Positions 8,940 to 17,170 are shown, counted from the first letter of the stretch. The stretch: DNA of 57,220 nt from Paenibacillus koleovorans NBRC 103111 (GCF_004000845.1 NZ_BIMA01000042.1:1-57220), one strand, 5' to 3'. Numbers and translations are program-made. The notes: generated from the letters alone by a model not told the origin.

Positions 8940-9600
8940 TATCCGCTTGATCATAGCTGACGACCAGATGCTGACGCGTGAAGGGTTACGGACAATTTTG
9001 GAGCTGGAAGAAGATATGGAAGTGGTCGGTCTCGCCAAAAACGGGCTGGAGGCGTGCGAGCTGGCGGAGAGTCTTCGGCCGGACGTGGTGCTGATGGACA
9101 TTCAGATGCCGCATATGGACGGAATTACCGCGCTCAAGCGCATCAAGCGAAGCTGCCCGAGCACGTTTGTCTTGATTTTGACCACCTTTATGGAAGACGA
9201 GTATATCGTGGAAGGGATGACGAACGGGGCGAGCGGCTACATCCTGAAGGATATCGACGGGGACAAAATGATCGCCTCGATCCGGGACACAATGGTCGGA
9301 CAGTTCATCCTGCCGGCGGCGGTTGCGGCCAAGCTGGTCGAGCATGTGACGCGGATGAAGACGGAGCTCGGCGGCGGACCGCGCGGGCGGCTGTCGACGG
9401 GCAAGCTGAAGCGGATCAAGCTGACCGAGCGCGAGCGGGAAATCGCCCAGCTCATGCTGCGCGGGCTAAGCAACCGCGAAATTGCCGAAGAGCTCCAGGT
9501 AGCGGAGGGAACGGCGAGAAACTATATCAGCAACCTGTACGGCAAGCTCGAGGTGAGCGACCGTGCGCAAGCGATCGTCCGGCTGCACGCTTTCGTCTAA
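8932..9600 (+). CDS. NarL/FixJ-family response regulator
   Basis: A 222-residue DNA-binding regulator. The receiver domain (1-120) has the acidic pair D10/D11, phospho-acceptor D56 in VVLMDIQMPHMDG, the conserved Thr in LTTFMEDE and Lys in GYILKDI. The C-terminal LuxR-type HTH (about 155-220) shows LTEREREIAQLMLRGLSNREIA. ATG 8932 is preferred over ATG 8926, as GGAGAGGAG is better spaced from it. It overlaps the end of the giant kinase gene by 8 bases, which indicates coupled translation and a dedicated pair. It is a paralogue of the regulator at 31012-31707; both have the GTARNYIS recognition helix, so they may read related operators. Confidence 0.93.
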   Translation: MDNIRLIIADDQMLTREGLRTILELEEDMEVVGLAKNGLEACELAESLRPDVVLMDIQMPHMDGITALKRIKRSCPSTFVLILTTFMEDEYIVEGMTNGASGYILKDIDGDKMIASIRDTMVGQFILPAAVAAKLVEHVTRMKTELGGGPRGRLSTGKLKRIKLTEREREIAQLMLRGLSNREIAEELQVAEGTARNYISNLYGKLEVSDRAQAIVRLHAFV

Positions 9601-9601
9601 A

Positions 9602-9625
9602 TTTCCTTTGTCACATGACAGGAAA
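9602..9625. other. Interrupted palindrome after the regulator gene
   Basis: TTTCCT-TTGTCA-CA-TGACA-GGAAA forms two stacked inverted segments directly after the stop codon. It lacks a U-run, so it may be an operator for the small gene downstream or an mRNA-end hairpin. Confidence 0.4.
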
Positions 9626-9696
9626 CGATGACAACCCTCACTACTCCATTGATGAAAAATATTCTATAGTGGACACAGGAAGGAGGGTGGGAGACC

Positions 9697-9822
9697 GTGC
9701 CGATGTTTTATTTTCGCGAAATCTGGACCCCGCTTAAGCTGATAGGCGTGAAATTGTTTCGAGATGACGAGGGACATCTGTGGTACAAAGTGTTCTCCCA
9801 GCCTCGAAGACGATTGCGTTAA
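9697..9822 (+). CDS. Small 41-residue protein of unknown function
   Basis: GTG 9697 is preceded by AAGGAGGGTGGG at a workable spacing and the frame is closed by TAA just before a strong terminator at 9831, the layout of a real short gene. The product is basic and aromatic (begins MPMFYFREIWTPLKLIG, ends QPRRRLR), with no signal peptide or transmembrane segment. It lies 97 bases after the NarL-type regulator and could be co-transcribed with it or run from its own promoter. No family recognised. It could be a small regulatory or membrane-surface peptide, but nothing in the sequence decides this. Confidence 0.55.
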   Translation: MPMFYFREIWTPLKLIGVKLFRDDEGHLWYKVFSQPRRRLR

Positions 9823-9830
9823 ACATGAAG

Positions 9831-9864
9831 AAGTCCGACCCCTTGCGGGAGCCGGACTTTTTTT
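9831..9864. terminator. Rho-independent terminator
   Basis: AAGTCCG and CGGACTT arms, with an inner CCC/GGG pair, followed by TTTTTTTG on the plus strand. It ends the small gene at 9697-9822 and could act weakly in reverse for the convergent gene ending at 9950. Confidence 0.85.
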
Positions 9865-9949
9865 GTTGTTCGCATGGTTGGAAGCTCGAATCGTTGTGCA
9901 GCAGAGGTCATTTTGACCTTTGCGTGGCTCAATCGCACGAATCGTGCGG

Positions 9950-10819
9950 TTAGAGCTGCAATGTGATGCCGGTAATGCTGCCGTTCGTAGCGAAGTCCTG
10001 CGTATACGCGATCGTAGCGACGGCGCGTACCGGACCGTTCGGCGTCTGGATCGTAATTGTCGGGTCCGAGGTGTATCCGGCGCCTGGGTTCGTGATTGTG
10101 ATGCCGGTAACGACGCCGTCCGTTATGGTGGCGGTGGCGCTGGCGGGGGTGTGACGCCACATTTCGCCTTGGCTTTCGCTATAGCGGTAGTAGTTGGACA
10201 CTTCGTCCAGCCGATCGTTCGTGATGCCATATGGGCCGAGGACGCTCATCAGCGCCGCTTTGTTCCGCTGGGCGAGCTCGCTGGACGGCGAGCCGTTGCC
10301 CGCCGGGGTGACGCCGCTGAACGCTTCGCGGAACACCTCGGTCGGTACGCCGAGCGCAGCGGCGATCAGCACGACCGGGCGGCCGCGGTCGACCGGATCG
10401 GGCTGGAAGCCGCCCGAGATGGCGACCGCCGGCGCGTTCGGGTCGCTCGCCGCGGAGTCGGTGCGGTCAGGCGGCTGCGAGGCCGGCGGCGCAACTGGAG
10501 CGCCTGCACCTCCAGCGCCTGCACCTCCAGCGCCTCCGGCACCACCGCCGCCGCGTGGTCCGCCTTCCGGCTTGCCGTCCCGCGGCGGTGGGTTACCTTG
10601 ATTGTCGCGGCCTTCAGGGCCGCGTTTCTTTTGCCCTTGGCCGTCTGCGCGGGCAGGCTTGCCGCAATCCTCTGCACCCTGCACGGTGGCGCCTGTGCCA
10701 TCGGCCGAAGTCGAAGCGGCGGAGGCGGTGAACACTTGGTAGCTGATTCCTACGCCTGCGCTGACGGTCAAGACGGCGGCTACTGCGCCGATCAACAATA
10801 CTTTGCTTGGTTTTTTCAT
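9950..10819 (-). CDS. Secreted Gly/Pro-rich protein of unknown function
   Basis: A 289-residue exported protein starting at ATG 10819 behind GAAAGGAAAG. The signal peptide (KKPSKVLLIGAVAAVLTVSA) is followed by a low-complexity Gly/Pro/Arg region with a tandem GGAGA motif (about 60-105), coded by a visible DNA repeat. A helical segment follows (about 135-200). The C-terminus has a beta motif, VVTGITITNPGAGYTSDPTI, of the kind found in extracellular and phage-tail beta proteins. It is divergent from the OmpR-type regulator at 10953, and the promoter region between them carries a tandem regulator-like box, so the two-component system may control it. No enzymatic motif is seen. Confidence 0.75.
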   Translation of the reverse strand: MKKPSKVLLIGAVAAVLTVSAGVGISYQVFTASAASTSADGTGATVQGAEDCGKPARADGQGQKKRGPEGRDNQGNPPPRDGKPEGGPRGGGGAGGAGGAGAGGAGAPVAPPASQPPDRTDSAASDPNAPAVAISGGFQPDPVDRGRPVVLIAAALGVPTEVFREAFSGVTPAGNGSPSSELAQRNKAALMSVLGPYGITNDRLDEVSNYYRYSESQGEMWRHTPASATATITDGVVTGITITNPGAGYTSDPTITIQTPNGPVRAVATIAYTQDFATNGSITGITLQL

Positions 10820-10874
10820 GGGAATCTTTCCTTTCGGGATTGGATTTGGTTTGGTTTTGGTCTTCTTGATCCTT

Positions 10875-10930
10875 ATCTTACCGACGTTTGGTGAAAACTT
10901 GGTGAAAGGCCGAATCGTTTTCGCTATACT
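10875..10930. promoter_or_regulatory. Divergent promoter with 11-bp tandem repeat
   Basis: TTTGGTGAAAA (10887-10897) is followed immediately by CTTGGTGAAAG (10898-10908): two half-sites 11 bases apart, the spacing of OmpR/PhoB-type regulator boxes. A -10 TATACT lies at 10925-10930 on the plus strand, and TAAGAT (10880-10875) on the minus strand. No good -35 is seen for either, as expected of activator-dependent promoters. Autoregulation is inferred. Confidence 0.6.
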
Positions 10931-10952
10931 TTTTTTAACGGGAGGTGTACGC

Positions 10953-11627
10953 ATGAAACTATTGCTGGCTGAAGACGATGAGCGCTTGGGGGAGTTGACC
11001 GTCCATACGCTGAAGAAGAAGTCGGGCTGCACGATCGACTGGGTGATGAGCGGGAACGATGCGTTCGAATACGTGACCGCCTCCAGCTATGACGTGGTCG
11101 TGCTGGATTGGATGATGCCGGACGGCAACGGCCGCGATACTTGCGCGAGGCTGCGCCGGGAGGGCTACAGCGGGGCGATTCTGATGCTGACGGCGAGGGA
11201 TGGGCTGCAGGATCGGGTGGAGGGGCTGGATGCGGGCGCCGACGACTACTTGGTCAAGCCGTTCGAAATGGACGAGCTGCTGGCTCGTTTGAGGGCGCTT
11301 AGCCGAAGGAGCTTTGTTCCTTTGCAGGAGGACATCGTGCGGGTCGGGGATTTGGTGCTGAAACGGTCGAGCCAGGTCGTCGAGCAGGGTGGACGGGAGA
11401 TTCAATTGTCGCCGCGCGAATTTCAGATTCTCGACTTGCTGCTGCAGAACCGGGGCCGTACGCTGACGCGCGAGCTTATTTTGGACAAGGTATGGGGGCT
11501 GGACGCGGACGTGAACCTGAAGACGATCGACGCGACGGTCAAATTGATCCGCAAGAAGCTCGAGCCTGCCGATTCCCGGGAGCTCATTCAGAGCGTGAGA
11601 GGCGTGGGGTACAAAATTGAAGCTTAG
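10953..11627 (+). CDS. OmpR/PhoB-family response regulator
   Basis: A 224-residue regulator starting at ATG 10953 behind GGGAGGTG. The receiver domain (1-115) holds the acidic pair D8/D9, phospho-acceptor D52 (VVVLDWMMPDGNG), the Thr of MLTARD and the Lys of YLVKPF. The C-terminal winged helix (about 130-224) shows LSPREFQILDLLLQNRGR and RGVGYKI. The following kinase gene overlaps it by 11 bases, so the pair is translated together. The target is not known; the most likely candidates are its own operon and the divergent secreted-protein gene, given the tandem box between them. Confidence 0.95.
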   Translation: MKLLLAEDDERLGELTVHTLKKKSGCTIDWVMSGNDAFEYVTASSYDVVVLDWMMPDGNGRDTCARLRREGYSGAILMLTARDGLQDRVEGLDAGADDYLVKPFEMDELLARLRALSRRSFVPLQEDIVRVGDLVLKRSSQVVEQGGREIQLSPREFQILDLLLQNRGRTLTRELILDKVWGLDADVNLKTIDATVKLIRKKLEPADSRELIQSVRGVGYKIEA

Positions 11628-13038
11628 CCTAAATGCGGTGAAGGGGACGATTCGAAGACGGCTGCCGGGCAACGATCTGTTCACCCGGACGCGGACCCAA
11701 CTGACGCTGCAATATAGCGGCGTGCTGATCCTGTTCCTCAGCCTGTTCGTCGGGGTCGTCTATGCGCTGCTCTACGCGCTGATCTGGAACGACCAGCATG
11801 AGCGGCTGCGGGACATGTCGGACAGCGAGATGACGACGCTGCAGGGGTGGGCTGGACAAGACGATAACCCGAACCGCCGTCCGCCGCGAGAGATTGAGGA
11901 CGCGTTCGCGATCAGCGCTGACCAGTCGTTCTATTACTTGATCGCGGAGAACGGCACCGTGCAGTTGGGGAACGAGATTCAGCCGGAGCTGCGCGAGCAG
12001 GTGATGACGGCGATTGCTGAGGGTCGCTTCCGAGGCAAGAAGTTCGATAAGCTGACGCTGCAAACGTATGACAAGCCTGCTGCTGTAAGGGACAACCCGA
12101 GCGATGGAGACGGCTTGCCTGCCAAGCAAGGGGAGGAGGCGCGGTTCCTCGTCACCGCGCAGGAGCTGCGGGTCCAGGGCCAACGGATCGCCACATTATA
12201 CATCGGCAAAGAAGTGACGTTCCAACACGAGCTGTTCCGCCTGCTGCTCTACGTGCTTGTGGGACTGGCGCTGCTGTTCTTCATCGTGGCGCTGGGGCTG
12301 AGCCACCGGATGGCGCGCCGGGCGATCGTTCCGATCGCTACGGCCTACGAGCGGCAGCGGGAGTTCGTCGCCGACGCCTCCCACGAGCTGCGGACGCCGC
12401 TCAGCGTCATGCTGACCTCGATCGAGGCGCTGCAGCTGGAGGATAGCGTCGAGCAGGATTTGTTCCAGCGCAAAGTGGTGAGCGGGCTGAAGGACGAGGT
12501 GCAAGGGATGACGAAGCTGTCCGTGGAGTTGTTGCAGCTGGCGCGTTCCGACTCGGGCGATGTCGTGCTGGAGCGGAATGCGTTCGATGCGCGGCAGGCG
12601 GCGGAAGCGGTCGTGCGGAAGCTGCAGCCGCTCGCCCAGACGAAGCGCATCGCCATTGAGCTGCAAGCCCCGGCGGCGATACCGGTGCTGTGGGACGCGG
12701 ACAAGCTGACGCAGTTGCTCGTGCTGTTGATCGATAACGCCATTAAATATACGCCGGATGAAGGAAAAGTCATCTTGACGCTCGACGCGGTAGCGGACAA
12801 GAGAGGGCGTGCGCTGACCCTTGAAGTGCGGGACACGGGGATCGGCATTGCGCCGGAGGCGCTTCCGCGCATCTTCGACCGGTTTTACCGGCAGGACAAA
12901 GCGCGCTCACGGCAAGCCGGCGGTCACGGTCTCGGACTGGCGATCGCGAAGAGCCTTGTGCTGGCCGGCGGGGGAACAATTGAGGCGGAGAGCGAGGTCG
13001 GAGTGGGAAGCTTGTTCCGCGTGCGTCTTCCTTTGTAG
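11617..13038 (+). CDS. Membrane-bound sensor histidine kinase (HisKA type)
   Basis: A 473-residue kinase that begins at TTG 11617 inside the end of the regulator gene. Two membrane segments, near 30-50 and 205-228, frame an extracytoplasmic sensor domain of about 150 residues with no recognised fold. The HisKA segment has FVADASHELRTPLS with the phosphorylated His at 256, and the ATPase domain has the N box (LLIDNAIKYTPDEG), G1 (EVRDTGIGI), F box (FDRFYRQD) and G2 (GGHGLGLAI). There is no clear HAMP domain, only a short linker. It is the cognate kinase of the OmpR-type regulator. What it senses is not visible, but the gene setting points to the cell envelope or outside. Confidence 0.93.
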   Translation: MKLSLNAVKGTIRRRLPGNDLFTRTRTQLTLQYSGVLILFLSLFVGVVYALLYALIWNDQHERLRDMSDSEMTTLQGWAGQDDNPNRRPPREIEDAFAISADQSFYYLIAENGTVQLGNEIQPELREQVMTAIAEGRFRGKKFDKLTLQTYDKPAAVRDNPSDGDGLPAKQGEEARFLVTAQELRVQGQRIATLYIGKEVTFQHELFRLLLYVLVGLALLFFIVALGLSHRMARRAIVPIATAYERQREFVADASHELRTPLSVMLTSIEALQLEDSVEQDLFQRKVVSGLKDEVQGMTKLSVELLQLARSDSGDVVLERNAFDARQAAEAVVRKLQPLAQTKRIAIELQAPAAIPVLWDADKLTQLLVLLIDNAIKYTPDEGKVILTLDAVADKRGRALTLEVRDTGIGIAPEALPRIFDRFYRQDKARSRQAGGHGLGLAIAKSLVLAGGGTIEAESEVGVGSLFRVRLPL

Positions 13039-13200
13039 GCGGGTGGCAGGCATGTAGGGTGGTAGGCGGGCAGGTAGTTGGGCCAGCCGGCATAATGGTG
13101 GGCATGGTGATAGACATGGTGATAGACATGGTGATAGGCTGGATGGCAGGAAGGTGTGGCGGCCGGCCGGGTTATGAGCAGGCAAGTGGGATGGCAGGTA
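13039..13200. repeat. G-rich low-complexity tract with 13-bp tandem copies
   Basis: The tract is dense in GGCAGG/GGTAGG words and contains ATGGTGATAGACA repeated in tandem about three times (near 13100-13138). No gene is supported here and no terminator follows the kinase gene. Confidence 0.65.
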
Positions 13201-13247
13201 TGTAGGAGAGGTTGGGGGACTTGGACTGATTTTTGGCGCCGATGGTG

Positions 13248-13253
13248 TATAAT
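13248..13253 (+). promoter_or_regulatory. Probable -10 element of the CcdC-like gene
   Basis: A perfect TATAAT lies 58 bases before the start codon. The best upstream -35 candidate, TTGGAC, is spaced 21 bases away, which is long, so the -35 is uncertain. Confidence 0.45.
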
Positions 13254-13310
13254 AGTTGTAATTATGTGCGCTGCGCTGGCTCAGAAATCAACCAGGAGGA
13301 ATCGTTTCCT

Positions 13311-13811
13311 ATGGACTCCCAAACATTAATTGGTTATGCGGTGGCAGCCTTTATCGTCCTGCTGGTGGTCGTGCTTCGAACTCGCCGGACGAAACGTCCG
13401 ATCCGGCGCGGCGGGTTCGGGATATTGCTGCCCGTGCTCATCTTTCCCATTATGATCGGCTTCTCCATCTACTCGCTGACGCAAATTCCCAACCATCCGT
13501 TCCATCTGCCGGTCCTGTGGGAGCTGCTGTGCGCGGGTCTGCTGGGCGCCGGACTGGGCAGCCTCATGCTGTACCACACGGGATACGAGAAACGGGAGGA
13601 CGGCCTGATCTACTCGAAGCCGAACAAAAACTTCAAATACGTGCTGATCGCCATCATCGTGCTGCGCTTCGCTCTGGCCCAGTACTTCCAAGGGCTCGAT
13701 TATACTGAGTTCACGGTGCTGACCTTGGTGCTGGCTTACTTGTATATCAGCGTGTGGCGGATCGGCAGTTATATGAAGTTTCGGCGGGTGCGGCTTGGCT
13801 TGGTAGAGTGA
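13311..13811 (+). CDS. ccdC: CcdC-family (DUF1453) membrane protein
   Basis: A 166-residue protein with an N-out hydrophobic helix, a basic RTRRTKRPIRR stretch, two or three central helices, and the closing KNFKYVLIAIIVLRFALAQYF and YLYISVWRIGSYMKFR segments. This order and the final VWRI-Y pattern match Bacillus CcdC, a membrane protein found beside cytochrome c maturation genes, though no direct role in that pathway is proven. ATG 13311 has AGGAGG at 13294-13299. Here it stands alone, not next to ccdA, between its own promoter and a clear terminator. Assignment rests on overall pattern, as the family has no catalytic motif. Confidence 0.72.
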   Translation: MDSQTLIGYAVAAFIVLLVVVLRTRRTKRPIRRGGFGILLPVLIFPIMIGFSIYSLTQIPNHPFHLPVLWELLCAGLLGAGLGSLMLYHTGYEKREDGLIYSKPNKNFKYVLIAIIVLRFALAQYFQGLDYTEFTVLTLVLAYLYISVWRIGSYMKFRRVRLGLVE

Positions 13812-13859
13812 TGCTGCTTGCTGGAACAAAAATATCGATATGAAAACGTTATTACTCAG

Positions 13860-13886
13860 ATCCCCTGAACAAACAGGGGATTTTTC
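13860..13886 (+). terminator. Rho-independent terminator
   Basis: TCCCCTG, six-base loop AACAAA, CAGGGGA and then TTTTT. It closes the CcdC-like gene. Confidence 0.9.
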
Positions 13887-13929
13887 TAGTCTAGCTTCAC
13901 TTCAGCCGCCACAACACCTAATTAGTAAC

Positions 13930-13990
13930 TATCCGCATCACCTTATTTTCCGCCAAAATGAGCTTTTGTATCGATTAACGACTCCCAGCA
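13930..13990 (-). repeat. Intergenic repeat, family A-like, with inverted arms
   Basis: On the minus strand AAAATAAGGTGATGC matches the start of the family A unit at 46.2 kb. It adjoins an imperfect inverted pair, CCGCCA..ATGAGCT and AGCTCAT..TGGCGG (about 13952-14009). The 13890-14393 gap holds this element, the fragment at 14015 and nothing else recognised. Confidence 0.45.
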
Positions 13991-14014
13991 GCTCATTTCA
14001 CTGGCGGACATAAA

Positions 14015-14104
14015 AAAATCTGGAACAGAGGAGCGCGCTTGAACACTTTCTCGATCTGGTAGCGCTTCAGCTCATCCTGGATCACCCAATACTCGAAAAA
14101 TACA
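14015..14104 (-). pseudogene. Possible gene fragment, minus strand
   Basis: Read on the minus strand this gives an uninterrupted, protein-like stretch, VFFEYWVIQDELKRYQIEK followed by VFKRAPLFQ, after which the frame runs into the repeat-like TGTCCGCC sequence and stops. No start or ribosome site is present. Parent gene not recognised. Confidence 0.35.
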
Positions 14105-14393
14105 GGTTACATTCATGTTATTAAACTAGTATACAAATATCGAAGGGTGAAATCTGCAGTTTTTTACACGGCAACGCTGATTTCGTCTGGAGCTTGGCCT
14201 GAAGCGGGTTTTCAGCAAATTTGTAAAGGAATGGCATTCTATTCTCGGTAAATGTCATACGGTTGTGGCGACACGATGCTACACTCGGTTTAGCGAGGCT
14301 CACCACGTTTGAGGGGAAGGAGGATACCGCACCTAGTTAACGGACATCGAAGATAGATGCGCACACACCCACTTTTTGAAGGAGGATGATTGT

Positions 14394-16871
14394 ATGTTGA
14401 AAAAATGGGTCGGAGCGCTTCTTGCGTTATTCACCCTGTTGACGCTGCTGCCCGGGCAAGCCGGTGCGGCGGATCTGCTCATTCCTAACTACAGCTTCGA
14501 GACCGGCACCATAGCTCATTGGAATCAAAACTACGGCACAGGCGGGATCACCGTCGTTAGCGACAAGGCGCATACGGGAAGCTACAGCGTGAAAATCGTC
14601 GATACGATAAACGGTCAGCAATTCGGACTTCAAGGCGGCTACATGCCGGCTACCGCAGGGAAAAGCTATTATGCTTATGCTTGGGCGTATATTGAGAGCG
14701 GTGCCGCCGATTTGTATTTGCGGTTCTATAACAGCTCCTATACGCTGCTGACCTCGACGTTCGTGAACAAGAGCACGCCTCAGAATCAATGGTTTTCGAT
14801 GCAAACCGGGGGCGTCGCACCGGCCGGGACCGCTTATGTGGCCGTGCTGCTCTACAGCAACAATGTCAATGTAGGGACGGTCTATTGGGACGATGTGATG
14901 GTCACGGCCGACCTGACCACTGTCGGCACGACGGTAACTAGCGCTGCGATGCGCAGCGCGACGCTCGGGAATGACGCCAATGGCAAACCGGCATTCTACA
15001 TCGGGCTGAACGGCTCGAGCGACGTGAACGCCAAGATGGTCGAGGTGAACGTCAATACCGGCGCGGTGCAGAGGCAGATGCCGATGGCCGGGACGACTTA
15101 TGCCCACGCGGCGGCGACGACCGTCGACAACAAAATCTATATGGGTACATACCCGAACGGGTACTTGTTCAAATACACGCCGGGTGACGCTGCGCCGGTG
15201 AATCTGGGTAGGGCGATCTCCGACGCCACTTATATCTTGGCATTGTCGCCAAGCGATATTGCCGGCAAGGTGTACGGAGGGACGTATCCGAATTCGGGCG
15301 TCTTTAAGTACGAGAACAGCCCGGGCTTCTATACGTTTGTGCCCAAGCCGTTCTTCGCGGGTTCGCAGTACACGTACTCGATCGTCCATGACGCGGCGAA
15401 TAACGTGCTCTATGCAGGGACGGGCGGTACGGTCGCGCAAATCAGTCGACTGGAAAATGCAGGCGGTCAGCGCAATGACAATCTGGTTCCGGCTGTTCTG
15501 GCGAATGCGAATACGGCGGTCGACAAGCTTAGCTACTCCGGCGGCAAAGTGTTCGGACGCCTGATTCCGTCGAATACGGAAATCGTGCTCGACGTGACGG
15601 ACAATCCGAACGGCACGGTTACGGTCGTGATGGACGCCAGCTTCCCGATCACCTCTTACGGCGTGTCCCCGGCATTGAACGGGAAAGTGTACTTTAGCGA
15701 CAACGGCTTGAAAACTTACGATATCGCTACGAAAACCGTTGCTGCGGCTTTGAATCCGGACAATTCTCCGCATTTCCCAGCTGCTAACGGCTACGGCTGG
15801 GGGATTGCTACTCTGGATGATCAAGTAAACTTCCCCGGCCAATCCATCGTTGCGGTCGGGCACTCCTCCGGTCAGATCATGCTGTTCCGGTACAACCCGA
15901 CGACGAAGAAGAGCTCGAACGTGCTGCTGACCGGCATTACCGGCGTTGCGGCGGATATCGGCTTGGTCGGGTCGGGACCCGACGGCAAAATCTACACAAG
16001 CGGCTTCCTGTCCGGCAACATGGGCGTCTATACGCCGATGCGCAGCGACCAGAACGCGATGCTGTACGGGATCGGCCAGCTGGAGGGAATGACGTACCAA
16101 GGGAATACAATGTTCTTGGGCGCTTATCCGGACGCTAATATTTACAAGTACGATCTGTCGAACGGGTGGGCCAATAAAACGAAGATTCTGGATCTCGGCA
16201 CGTCGAACCTGCAGGAGCGCCCTTACGGCATGGCGCAGGGCGACGGCAAAGTGTTCATCGGCACGGTGGCCGCTTCTGGGCATCTTCAGGGTGCGCTTAC
16301 GGTCTACGATGTGGCGACGAATACGGCGCAGGTGTACTACAACATCGTGCCGAATCAGAGCATCGTGTCGGTGGCGTATCTAAACGGGTACGTGTATGCG
16401 GGATCGACGATCGGCGGAGGCAAAAATACGACGCCGGTCGCGACCGAGGCGAAGCTCGTCAAGCTGAATGTGGCGACAGGCGCTTACACGACGTATACGA
16501 TGCCGGTGTCGTCGCAAGGTATAACGGCACTGACGGTGGGGCCGGACAATAAAATATGGGGCTTGTCGGAAGGATACTTGTTCGTCTTCAATCCGGCGAC
16601 TAACACCGTCGAGTATCATGTCCAGAAGTTCACGGACGTGAGTTACACGTCTACGACGCAGATCACCCGCGATGGGTCGCTGGTGATGGGTCGCCCGGGC
16701 AGCAATAAAATGTTCGGCACGATCAAGACGCGCTTCTTCAGCATCGATACGACGACAAAGGCGGTCACGACCCACTTTACGGCATCGACTGCGGTGAACA
16801 GCGCCTCCCTGGACTATTACGGCAACGTGTACTTCAGCAACGGCAATGATTTATATCGTTGGGCTTATTAG
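14394..16871 (+). CDS. Secreted carbohydrate-binding module plus beta-propeller protein
   Basis: An 825-residue exported protein starting at ATG 14394 behind AAGGAGGATG. The signal peptide is KKWVGALLALFTLLTLLPGQAGA. Residues 30-178 form a jelly-roll carbohydrate-binding module of the CBM4/9/16 kind (opening IPNYSFETGTIAHW, closing VYWDDVMVTAD). The rest (about 190-825) is built from repeated blades with GTYPNGYLFKYTPG, GGTYPNSGVFKY and LGAYPDANIYKYD, typical of large beta-propellers. Related folds occur in oligogalacturonide lyases and in non-catalytic surface proteins; no lyase active-site set was identified, so the activity is open. It stands alone before a strong terminator and within a region rich in polysaccharide-active proteins. 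Confidence 0.8.
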   Translation: MLKKWVGALLALFTLLTLLPGQAGAADLLIPNYSFETGTIAHWNQNYGTGGITVVSDKAHTGSYSVKIVDTINGQQFGLQGGYMPATAGKSYYAYAWAYIESGAADLYLRFYNSSYTLLTSTFVNKSTPQNQWFSMQTGGVAPAGTAYVAVLLYSNNVNVGTVYWDDVMVTADLTTVGTTVTSAAMRSATLGNDANGKPAFYIGLNGSSDVNAKMVEVNVNTGAVQRQMPMAGTTYAHAAATTVDNKIYMGTYPNGYLFKYTPGDAAPVNLGRAISDATYILALSPSDIAGKVYGGTYPNSGVFKYENSPGFYTFVPKPFFAGSQYTYSIVHDAANNVLYAGTGGTVAQISRLENAGGQRNDNLVPAVLANANTAVDKLSYSGGKVFGRLIPSNTEIVLDVTDNPNGTVTVVMDASFPITSYGVSPALNGKVYFSDNGLKTYDIATKTVAAALNPDNSPHFPAANGYGWGIATLDDQVNFPGQSIVAVGHSSGQIMLFRYNPTTKKSSNVLLTGITGVAADIGLVGSGPDGKIYTSGFLSGNMGVYTPMRSDQNAMLYGIGQLEGMTYQGNTMFLGAYPDANIYKYDLSNGWANKTKILDLGTSNLQERPYGMAQGDGKVFIGTVAASGHLQGALTVYDVATNTAQVYYNIVPNQSIVSVAYLNGYVYAGSTIGGGKNTTPVATEAKLVKLNVATGAYTTYTMPVSSQGITALTVGPDNKIWGLSEGYLFVFNPATNTVEYHVQKFTDVSYTSTTQITRDGSLVMGRPGSNKMFGTIKTRFFSIDTTTKAVTTHFTASTAVNSASLDYYGNVYFSNGNDLYRWAY

Positions 16872-16880
16872 GATGGATTG

Positions 16881-16920
16881 AAGGAAGGCCTCGTGACCTT
16901 GGTCACGAGGCCTTCCTTTT
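16881..16920 (+). terminator. Strong Rho-independent terminator
   Basis: A perfect 18-bp inverted repeat (AAGGAAGGCCTCGTGACC and its complement) with only TT between the arms, ending in a T-run. It closes the beta-propeller gene. Confidence 0.93.
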
Positions 16921-17009
16921 GGGGTTAGTTTGCCTGCTGACTGCTCCTGTGTCCCGTTTCCTGCACCAGCCCCTGCTTGCCATAGGCTAGGCGGCGGGAA
17001 GAGGATAGT

Positions 17010-17113
17010 TTACTGTAGTCCGAAATATTCGAATTGGAGAGGGAGATTGTCGCGGAAAACCGGAGTCCGAATTCGCCCAATTGCGTCGCTGTTTTTGCAG
17101 GGCACACAACAAA
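17010..17113. repeat. Intergenic repeat, family D, two copies
   Basis: GTAGTCCGAAATATTCG (about 17014) and GGAGTCCGAATTCGCCC (about 17063) share the AGTCCGAAT core with the elements at 52741-52890. The gap 16921-17113 has no gene. Confidence 0.55.
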
Positions 17114-17156
17114 ACCCCCCTCCGCAGTCCGGCAAAGTCGAACTGCGGAGGGGGGT
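17114..17156 (-). terminator. Terminator made from a family D repeat
   Basis: On the minus strand ACCCCCCTCCGCAGT pairs with ACTGCGGAGGGGGGT around a 13-base loop and is followed by TTTTG. It ends the SLH protein gene. The CAGTCCG/CGAACTG core in its stem is the family D repeat motif. Confidence 0.85.
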
Positions 17157-17170
17157 CGTTGTTAAGCCGA

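Noticed and set aside
14121-14306. A 61-codon frame on the minus strand
   Set aside because: No ribosome site, mixed composition and no domain; lies in a gap with a decayed fragment and repeat pieces.
14427-16283. Long open frame of 618 codons on the minus strand
   Set aside because: It lies fully antisense to the beta-propeller gene, has Arg/His/Val-rich composition typical of a shadow frame in high-GC DNA, and has no ribosome site.
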